Shown here one piece after another: positions 6,546 to 11,734 of a DNA stretch of 11,734 bases. The position numbers and the translations under genes are program-made. The notes beneath the pieces were generated by a model, which ran no database searches, was not told the DNA's origin, and saw only the letters and a list, made by a program, of their open reading frames with translations. This stretch comes from RGIG5612 sp963589005 (GTDB lineage Bacteria > Bacillota > Clostridia > Lachnospirales > Lachnospiraceae), in the NCBI GenBank assembly GCA_963589005.1, contig CAVAJR010000042.1, positions 1 through 11,734 on the forward strand. The letters run 5' to 3'. How positions within the stretch are numbered: the first letter of the stretch is position 1; each line of letters opens with the position of its first letter.

Positions 6546-7979
6546 TTATCTAAAACACCGTCTAATAATCTCAATCACTCTATCCTGCTGCTCCGCTGTC
6601 ATCTTGTTATCGCTCGGCAGGCAGCAACCGCGCTCAAAAATATCCGCACCGACATCTACGCAACCACCCGCGATATAGGCATTCGTCCGACATCTTAGAC
6701 TTCCGTCTCTTCCAATTACATCATGCATTCTGTACATTGGCTGCATATGCATCGGCTTCCAGATCGGCCGTCCCTCAGCATTGAAAGAATGTAGCGCTTC
6801 CAGTATCTCCGTTGGGCAGGATTTACCAGGTTCTGACCTATACAACGCCTTGTGGTCATCCCTAACCTGTTCACACATGTAATCCTTATCGATGATAAGA
6901 GCTGACAGCCAATAGTTCGGCTCTGTACCATCCGTAATAGGATTCATAGACACAGGCAGATCCTTGAGCTCCTCGCGGTATCTTTCGTATACCATCTTCT
7001 TCTGTGCGATATGCTCCTCAAGGTGCGGATACTGACCTCTTATAACGCCTGCAATCACATTGCTCATGCGGTAGTTGTAACCCACTTCCTCATGCTGGTA
7101 CCAAGGTGCGGCTTCTCTAGCTTGTGTGCTCCACTTGCGGACGCGGTTCGCTTCCTCTATCTTGTTCGTCAGCAGGCAGCCGCCAGAAGAACCTGTGATG
7201 ATCTTATTTCCGTTATAGCTGATGGCACTATAGTCTCCGAAGCTCCCGCACGGCTTTCCATCCACCGTCGCACCCATGGCTTCGGCGGCATCCTCGATGA
7301 GGAGGGCGCCATGTTTCTCGCAGATTTTCTTAATTTTATCAATACGTCCGGGGAAGCCGTACAGCTCCGCACAAACAACTAGCTTTACATCAGGATATGT
7401 CTCAAACGCCTTCTCAAGTGCGACGGGATCCATGTTCCAGCTGCTTTCCTCTGTGTCAATAAACACAGGAATACCACCCTCATATACCACAGGGTTCAGC
7501 GTTGCGTCAAATGTCATATCGGAGCAGAAGACACGCTTGCCCTCAAGCGCTCCGTGGGAGATCATCGGCTTACCATAGAGCCTCTCACCGGCGAGCTTGC
7601 AGCACAGATGGAGCGCAGCGGTGCAGGAACTCAGCGCAACGGCATACTTCATTCCGATCTTCGCAGCCGCGATTTTCTCTACCTCGTTTATGTTTTCGCC
7701 GACTGTGGACATCCAGTTGGTCTCGTATGCTTCAGTCATGTATTTGAGTTCTTCGCCATGCATGGTCGGTGTGGCAAGCCAAACTTTTTTATCAAACTTT
7801 TCAATTCCGCGAAAACGCTCGTCCATTACTAAGCTCTCCCTTTGTCGTTTTATTTCCTTTTCGTAATCTTCAGCCTCTATTAGGTCCATGTCTTCTGTAG
7901 CCTCAAGCAGATAGAGTGTGGTCACCACATGAACTTCAAAAGTCTGGTCGTCGTTCCTTACGATCGGCTTGTTATTCAT
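6546..7979 (-). CDS. DegT/DnrJ/EryC1/StrS-family nucleotide-sugar aminotransferase
   Basis: A PLP-dependent sugar aminotransferase, probably converting the 4-keto-6-deoxy sugar from the upstream dehydratase to a 4-amino sugar with glutamate as donor (PglE/WcfR-like role; inference). Visible motifs, numbered from Met at 7979: ALSSCTAALHL at 115-125 (phosphate-binding start of the fold), LLIEDAAEAMG at 226-236 with Asp230 for the pyridine nitrogen, SYNGNKIITGSSGG at 254-267 with Schiff-base Lys259, and the C-terminal ERGCCLPSDNKMT typical of the family. Two starts are possible. The ATG at 7979 overlaps the dehydratase stop as ATGA but lacks a good ribosome site; it gives 477 residues with an extra 51-residue charged N-terminus. 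The ATG at 7826 has AGGGAG about 9 nt upstream and gives 426 residues beginning MDERFRGIEKFDKK, the usual family start. I favour 7826 for the catalytic protein, but the longer form cannot be excluded. Confidence 0.9.
   Translation of the reverse strand: MNNKPIVRNDDQTFEVHVVTTLYLLEATEDMDLIEAEDYEKEIKRQRESLVMDERFRGIEKFDKKVWLATPTMHGEELKYMTEAYETNWMSTVGENINEVEKIAAAKIGMKYAVALSSCTAALHLCCKLAGERLYGKPMISHGALEGKRVFCSDMTFDATLNPVVYEGGIPVFIDTEESSWNMDPVALEKAFETYPDVKLVVCAELYGFPGRIDKIKKICEKHGALLIEDAAEAMGATVDGKPCGSFGDYSAISYNGNKIITGSSGGCLLTNKIEEANRVRKWSTQAREAAPWYQHEEVGYNYRMSNVIAGVIRGQYPHLEEHIAQKKMVYERYREELKDLPVSMNPITDGTEPNYWLSALIIDKDYMCEQVRDDHKALYRSEPGKSCPTEILEALHSFNAEGRPIWKPMHMQPMYRMHDVIGRDGSLRCRTNAYIAGGCVDVGADIFERGCCLPSDNKMTAEQQDRVIEIIRRCFR
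7836..7841 (-). promoter_or_regulatory. Ribosome site supporting an internal start of the aminotransferase
   Basis: AGGGAG on the coding strand lies 9 nt before the ATG at 7826-7824 (Met52 of the long frame). The upstream ATG at 7979 has only TCCGGC before it. This site therefore favours the shorter protein. The 51 codons between the two starts would then be a coupled small ORF that lost its stop, or an N-terminal extension. Confidence 0.5.
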
Positions 7980-9967
7980 GCCGGATTATATGTCTTAACT
8001 ATCTCTTTAACATACTCTCTTATGACATCATTCTTATTCTTGTATGCAATATCCATCAGCTCACCCAACTGTGTGAGGAATTCATCTTCGTCAAATGGTA
8101 TCGGCATGCCGATGAATATCATGTCATTTGCGGTCTTCCTCAGACCCTCCTCTGCCATAAGCTTCTCTTCATATAATTTCTCACCCGGTCTTAATCCTGT
8201 ATATACTATCGGTATATCTATATCCGGCTGCATACCCGAGAGTCTGATAATGTTGCGTGCCAATGTATCTATCTTGACCGGCTCCCCCATGTCGAGGACG
8301 AAGATCTCACCGCCGTGCGCATAATATCCCGCCTGTATTACCAGGCTTACTGCCTCCGGTATAGTCATGAAATATCTGATAATGTCCGGATGTGTGACAG
8401 TTACAGGCCCTCCCTCTGCTATCTGCTTCTTGAAGAGAGGGATGACAGAGCCATTGCTTCCTAACACATTGCCGAATCTTACTGCCACGAATTCTGTATG
8501 TGCCTTCTTAAGCTGCTCCTTGGCAAAACTCTGCTCCTTCTCATCTGTCATTATATGGGTGAAGAGCTGCGGTATCTGATCTGCCTGACCGTCCTTTATC
8601 TTCTGGTTAAATGTCTGTATGATCATCTCGCAGATACGCTTAGAAGCTCCCATGACATTAGTCGGATTGACTGCCTTGTCTGTACTTATAAGCACGAATC
8701 TCTTGACTCCGAATACCATCGCCGCAAATGCGGTCTTATATGTTCCGATTGCATTATTCTTGATGGCCTCACATGGCGAGTCCTCCATAAGAGGCACATG
8801 CTTATGTGCTGCTGCATGGAACACTGCCGTTGGTCTGTATTCGTCGAATACCTGCCACAGCTTGCGGCTGTCTCGAACAGACCCTATGATGACCTTAAGA
8901 TCCAGCGCCGGATATTTCTTCACAAGCTCTTGCTGTATATCGTACGCATTATTCTCGTATACCTCGAATATAATGATCTGCTTAGGATTGTGCTTGGCAA
9001 TCTGTCGTACCAGTTCGCTTCCGATGGAGCCTCCGCCGCCGGTGACAAGAACTATCTTATCCTTGATCATCTCCAATATCTCATCTGTATTGGTTTTGAT
9101 CGGCTCTCTTCCCAGGAGATCTTCTACTGAGACATCTTTCATCGCGCTTACAGTTATCTCTCCTGTACGCAGCTGATATATGCCCGGCAGCTGCTTCAGC
9201 TCACAGCCCGTCTTGTTGCAGATTTCGAGTATCTCCTTCTTCTGTCTGGCGGTCGCAGCCGGAATGGTTACATAGATTTTCTGGATGTTAAGCTTTCTGA
9301 CATTATCGGCAATCGTATGCCTTCCGCCTACTACGCATACACCGTCTATATATCTGTGCCATTTATTGGGATTATCGTCTATGAAGCAGACTGCATCTTC
9401 TGCGATTCTCTTGGATGCTCTCATGTCTCGCAGAAGCATCTGCCCTGACGAACCTGCCCCCACGATCATAACTCGGCAGCGATTACTGCCGTCAGGATTC
9501 TTTTTTCTGAGAAGCGTGACGAACCTGTAGGATAGTCTGACCCCCATTGTAAGGATAAACTGGAAGATTATCCCTATTATATAGTAGCTCACCGGCATCC
9601 TGCCGACTGTAAACCATGTGCCTGCGATATTTATCACAAATGTAATAGCCGTGGCCATGATCATATAGACCACTTCTCGAAATGAAACATACCGCCACAG
9701 ACTGCGGTATAACCTGAAAATTATAAATACTATTACACATACTGCAGTATACGGCAGTATGGTAACCATGTATTCTCTTAAATATTCTCTGGGAATCTCT
9801 GAAAATCTTAAATCGAATCGTACCAGCAATGCAGCGTAATAGGATGCAATAACTGCGAACACATCAAAACACACCAGCAGAAATGTGATTATCTGCCAAT
9901 GTTTTATCTTCTTATCCGGGAATATTGAATCCCGATTGTCCTTTTTCGTCTCAACACTGTTGTCCAT
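7976..9967 (-). CDS. CapD/FlaA1/PglF-type membrane-bound nucleotide-sugar 4,6-dehydratase
   Basis: A 663-residue protein of the long, membrane-anchored SDR dehydratase family. It is expected to turn UDP-GlcNAc (or a related UDP-HexNAc) into the UDP-4-keto-6-deoxy sugar. Four membrane segments lie at about 26-50, 67-89, 99-121 and 126-147. A first Rossmann-like domain has VMIVGAGSSG at 166-175. The catalytic SDR domain has VLVTGGGGSIGSE at 306-318. The active-site segment STDKAVNPTNVMGASKR at 428-444 has the Thr-Asp-Lys and the Met-x-x-x-Lys (Met439, Lys443) that replaces the usual Tyr-x-x-x-Lys in this family. An extra segment of about 36 residues (around 455-490) precedes TEFVAVRFGNVLGSNGS. 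The start at 9967 is chosen because AGGGGAG lies 5 nt upstream; an in-frame ATG at 10021 lacks such a site. The stop overlaps the aminotransferase frame as ATGA. Confidence 0.94.
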   Translation of the reverse strand: MDNSVETKKDNRDSIFPDKKIKHWQIITFLLVCFDVFAVIASYYAALLVRFDLRFSEIPREYLREYMVTILPYTAVCVIVFIIFRLYRSLWRYVSFREVVYMIMATAITFVINIAGTWFTVGRMPVSYYIIGIIFQFILTMGVRLSYRFVTLLRKKNPDGSNRCRVMIVGAGSSGQMLLRDMRASKRIAEDAVCFIDDNPNKWHRYIDGVCVVGGRHTIADNVRKLNIQKIYVTIPAATARQKKEILEICNKTGCELKQLPGIYQLRTGEITVSAMKDVSVEDLLGREPIKTNTDEILEMIKDKIVLVTGGGGSIGSELVRQIAKHNPKQIIIFEVYENNAYDIQQELVKKYPALDLKVIIGSVRDSRKLWQVFDEYRPTAVFHAAAHKHVPLMEDSPCEAIKNNAIGTYKTAFAAMVFGVKRFVLISTDKAVNPTNVMGASKRICEMIIQTFNQKIKDGQADQIPQLFTHIMTDEKEQSFAKEQLKKAHTEFVAVRFGNVLGSNGSVIPLFKKQIAEGGPVTVTHPDIIRYFMTIPEAVSLVIQAGYYAHGGEIFVLDMGEPVKIDTLARNIIRLSGMQPDIDIPIVYTGLRPGEKLYEEKLMAEEGLRKTANDMIFIGMPIPFDEDEFLTQLGELMDIAYKNKNDVIREYVKEIVKTYNPA

Positions 9968-9972
9968 CTGTA

Positions 9973-9979
9973 CTCCCCT
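9973..9979 (-). promoter_or_regulatory. Ribosome site of the dehydratase gene
   Basis: AGGGGAG on the coding strand, 5 nt before the ATG at 9967. It decides the start codon against the upstream in-frame ATG at 10021, which has no purine-rich site. Confidence 0.75.
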
Positions 9980-10094
9980 GTAAGTTCCTATCCGGCTTAT
10001 CATGCGACGATTGCACACCACAAGTCCCCTTCGGTTGCTCTCATCCTCGGCATCTTCTCGTTATTTTCCTGCCGTGTGTGTCGCCATCTGAATC

Positions 10095-10122
10095 ATTTTA
10101 ATCAATTATACATATTATTCAA
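10095..10122 (-). promoter_or_regulatory. Candidate vegetative promoter for the glycan operon
   Basis: On the coding strand, TTGAAT (10122-10117), a 16-nt spacer and TAAAAT (10100-10095) lie in an AT-rich stretch between the sortase stop and the dehydratase start. The distance to the ATG at 9967 leaves room for a leader of about 120 nt. A TATAAT also occurs within the spacer region (10110-10105) but has no clear -35. No terminator is seen after the sortase, so read-through from the sortase is also possible. Confidence 0.4.
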
Positions 10123-10133
10123 GTATTTATTTC

Positions 10134-11447
10134 TTAATTTCCCGCCGGCGACAGTTCCTCGCCTCTGACCAGCACTACTATATATCTGTAATTATAGTCA
10201 CGCGGATAATCTATGCAAGTAGATAATACCACAACCTTCGAATCTGCCGATATCTCGATATCATCCATCTCGTAGGAGTTTTGCGTCCGAAGCATCTGCA
10301 TGCTGCTTAAGAATTCCTCATCAGTGGACGGGATCGTAAATATTCCCATCTCGTTGTCTACCTGCACTTGCATTGCTGCATATACATAATACGTATACAT
10401 CTTCTCTCCGGAATAGATCTCAAATGTCTTATGCTTCTGATAATACGACTCGTCCTTGTACGAGGTGATAGATCCAAACATCGAACCATCATCCATGTTG
10501 TGTCCGTATACGATGGAATATCTGGCATCCAGTGCTCCCTCACAGCGATAATCTACGAACAGCGTTCCGCCTATGCTGTACTCCCCATTCATCAGAGCTC
10601 TCAGATATTTGTCATTATCTTCTGCCTGCATGATCGGATATGAGATGACCGTGTCCTTCTGATAAATATATCCTACCGCATCCTCACACAATTCCAGAAG
10701 GGCGTTGTAATTCCAATTAAGCGACGCCTGTCCCAGGACATTCTGCTCGCCGCCTGCCACCTGATCCGTTATTCCATTGTAATAATCTGCAGAATCACTG
10801 TAGCTTCTGGAGATTCCTACCAATTTAATCGCACAAAATACCAGAACCGCAGCAGCCACTATAATGACTGTAATCAATAGCCAGAAGGATGTTCTGTTCC
10901 TCCCGGTTTGCTCCCCCCTGCTGCGGTTCCGGTTATTCTGATATTCTCTTCTGTTTTGGTACCTTCGGTCACGGCAACCGTCATTGTCCCAACTTATGCT
11001 GTCATATCCATAGTTGTCATGTCCCCGACCTTCATACTCCCAATCGTCGTATACACCGTTGTCATCTGCATCGTCGTCCCATTGAGCATCATGATCATGT
11101 GCTCGCCGCCTGTTGTCACATCTTACGCTGTCTTGCCTGTAGTCTTCATCAATGTAGTCATATTCTGTGTAGTCGCTTCTGCTGTCCCAACTGTTGTCAT
11201 CATCCCACTCATTGCTGCAGTATTCCGGTTCATCATAGCTGTCATAATACTTGCGGTTGTCGCGTCCTCGGGTATCTCGTTGATTTTTTATATAGCCACG
11301 ACGGGGATTATTATTATCTCTTCGGTCATCGTCAATGCTGTCATAATAACCCGCGCCGCAGTTACCTTGGTAGTTGTCATTGTGCGCATCGTATTCCTCG
11401 TCACTGTACTGCTCTGAGGTACGATAGTTTCTTTTTATATATTTCAT
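10134..11447 (-). CDS. srtB: Class B sortase with a long D/Y/R/N-rich cytoplasmic region
   Basis: A 437-residue membrane transpeptidase from the preferred start at 11447. Residues 1 to about 186 are hydrophilic and low complexity, dominated by Asp, Arg, Asn, Tyr and Gly, with no recognisable domain. One membrane helix follows (SFWLLITVIIVAAAVLVFCA, about 187-206). The extracellular catalytic domain has SYPIMQAEDNDKYL, GTLFVDYR, VYGHN with catalytic His316, VVLSTC with Cys411, and NYRYIVVLV with Arg421: the His-Cys-Arg triad of sortases in the class B arrangement. It should cleave a sorting signal of secreted proteins and attach them to the wall or polymerise them; the substrate is not in the window. 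The frame is open back to 11573, but the 42 extra residues are unlike a sortase N-terminus and a stop lies just before them. Neither start has a strong ribosome site, so the exact start is uncertain. Typical class B sortases are about 230-280 residues; the excess is the N-terminal region. Confidence 0.9.
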   Translation of the reverse strand: MKYIKRNYRTSEQYSDEEYDAHNDNYQGNCGAGYYDSIDDDRRDNNNPRRGYIKNQRDTRGRDNRKYYDSYDEPEYCSNEWDDDNSWDSRSDYTEYDYIDEDYRQDSVRCDNRRRAHDHDAQWDDDADDNGVYDDWEYEGRGHDNYGYDSISWDNDGCRDRRYQNRREYQNNRNRSRGEQTGRNRTSFWLLITVIIVAAAVLVFCAIKLVGISRSYSDSADYYNGITDQVAGGEQNVLGQASLNWNYNALLELCEDAVGYIYQKDTVISYPIMQAEDNDKYLRALMNGEYSIGGTLFVDYRCEGALDARYSIVYGHNMDDGSMFGSITSYKDESYYQKHKTFEIYSGEKMYTYYVYAAMQVQVDNEMGIFTIPSTDEEFLSSMQMLRTQNSYEMDDIEISADSKVVVLSTCIDYPRDYNYRYIVVLVRGEELSPAGN

Positions 11448-11568
11448 AGTTAATTGCTTTAATGATTGCTGACATGGGCTACAAATTAACAGTAACATCC
11501 CCCATTCAGCTGTATATATGTAATTGAGTCGGAGCCTGCCATGTCCTATAAAAATAAAAACACACAAA

Positions 11569-11605
11569 GACATATCACATTAGCATCACGCTTAGGCAAT
11601 ATGTC
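11569..11605. repeat. Inverted repeat upstream of the sortase
   Basis: GACATAT (11569-11575) and ATATGTC (11599-11605) form a perfect 7-bp inverted repeat around 23 nt that itself contains an imperfect AGC...GCT pairing. It lies about 120-160 nt before the preferred sortase start. It could be an operator or an RNA hairpin in the leader. There is no T-run to make it a terminator. No clear -35/-10 pair was found in 11448-11654. Confidence 0.35.
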
Positions 11606-11654
11606 TCTGATCTCTTAGTTACTATATCAACATCTACAGCGCAAAACTACAGTC

Positions 11655-11734
<80 letters not shown>

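Noticed and set aside
9968..10021. Dehydratase start at 10021
   Set aside because: The ATG at 9967 has a strong AGGGGAG site at 5 nt, and the 18 extra residues have no family counterpart.
10908..11417. Plus-strand open frame encoding a very hydrophobic 169-residue 'membrane protein', with a second one at 10889-11449
   Set aside because: It is the antisense shadow of the sortase's Asp/Tyr-rich region: GAC and TAT codons read as Val and Ile on the other strand. The sortase frame has clear family motifs on the minus strand.
11445..11573. Sortase start at 11573 with a 42-residue hydrophobic N-terminus
   Set aside because: There is no ribosome site, a TAA stop lies just before it in frame, and the segment (MSLCVFIFIGHGRLRLNY) is followed by a long hydrophilic region and then the real membrane helix. 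The Met at 11447 is the simpler start, though not proven.

Overview
The window looks like part of a surface-polysaccharide (capsule, exopolysaccharide or wall-glycan) biosynthesis locus from a low-to-mid GC Gram-positive anaerobe, most likely a Clostridia/Lachnospiraceae-type Firmicute. The grounds are a class B sortase, purine-rich Shine-Dalgarno sequences and the style of the CapD-, DegT- and ATP-grasp-family enzymes. No 16S or other taxonomic marker is present, so the assignment is tentative. All real genes are on the minus strand and read from high to low coordinates. Both window edges are artificial: the left edge cuts a gene and the right edge lies inside a (GTCT)n microsatellite.

Layout in the direction of transcription: a (GTCT)20 microsatellite at the right edge (AGAC on the coding strand); a class B sortase with an unusual cytoplasmic region of about 185 residues rich in Asp, Tyr, Arg and Asn; a short intergenic region with a candidate promoter; a CapD/FlaA1/PglF-type nucleotide-sugar 4,6-dehydratase; a DegT-family sugar aminotransferase overlapping it by ATGA; a 160-bp gap; an ATP-grasp ligase whose 3' end holds a G9 tract; a FemAB/GNAT-like transferase; a left-handed beta-helix acyltransferase holding a G8 tract; a fusion of a phosphoglycosyl transferase with a second aminotransferase-like domain; a 4 x 11-bp purine-rich repeat; a second ATP-grasp enzyme; and the start of an SDR epimerase/dehydratase overlapping it by 8 nt.

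Pathway inference: the dehydratase and aminotransferase should convert a UDP-HexNAc to a UDP-4-amino-4,6-dideoxy sugar. The acyltransferase, FemAB-like protein and ATP-grasp ligases are the kinds of enzyme that would decorate an amine or carboxylate. The phosphoglycosyl transferase would place the first sugar phosphate on undecaprenyl phosphate.

The most interesting signal is a pair of poly-G tracts inside coding sequences. Each is flanked by the same bases (CAT-Gn-TACAGC). In the first ATP-grasp gene, removing one G from the G9 tract replaces an early stop with a 28-residue extension. That extension ends in TGA overlapping the ATG of the next gene as ATGA, and it restores the WGGYS peptide also encoded at the second tract. 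This points to a slippage-controlled (phase-variable or programmed) locus or, less excitingly, a one-base sequencing error. A long tetranucleotide repeat in the same window strengthens the contingency-locus idea.
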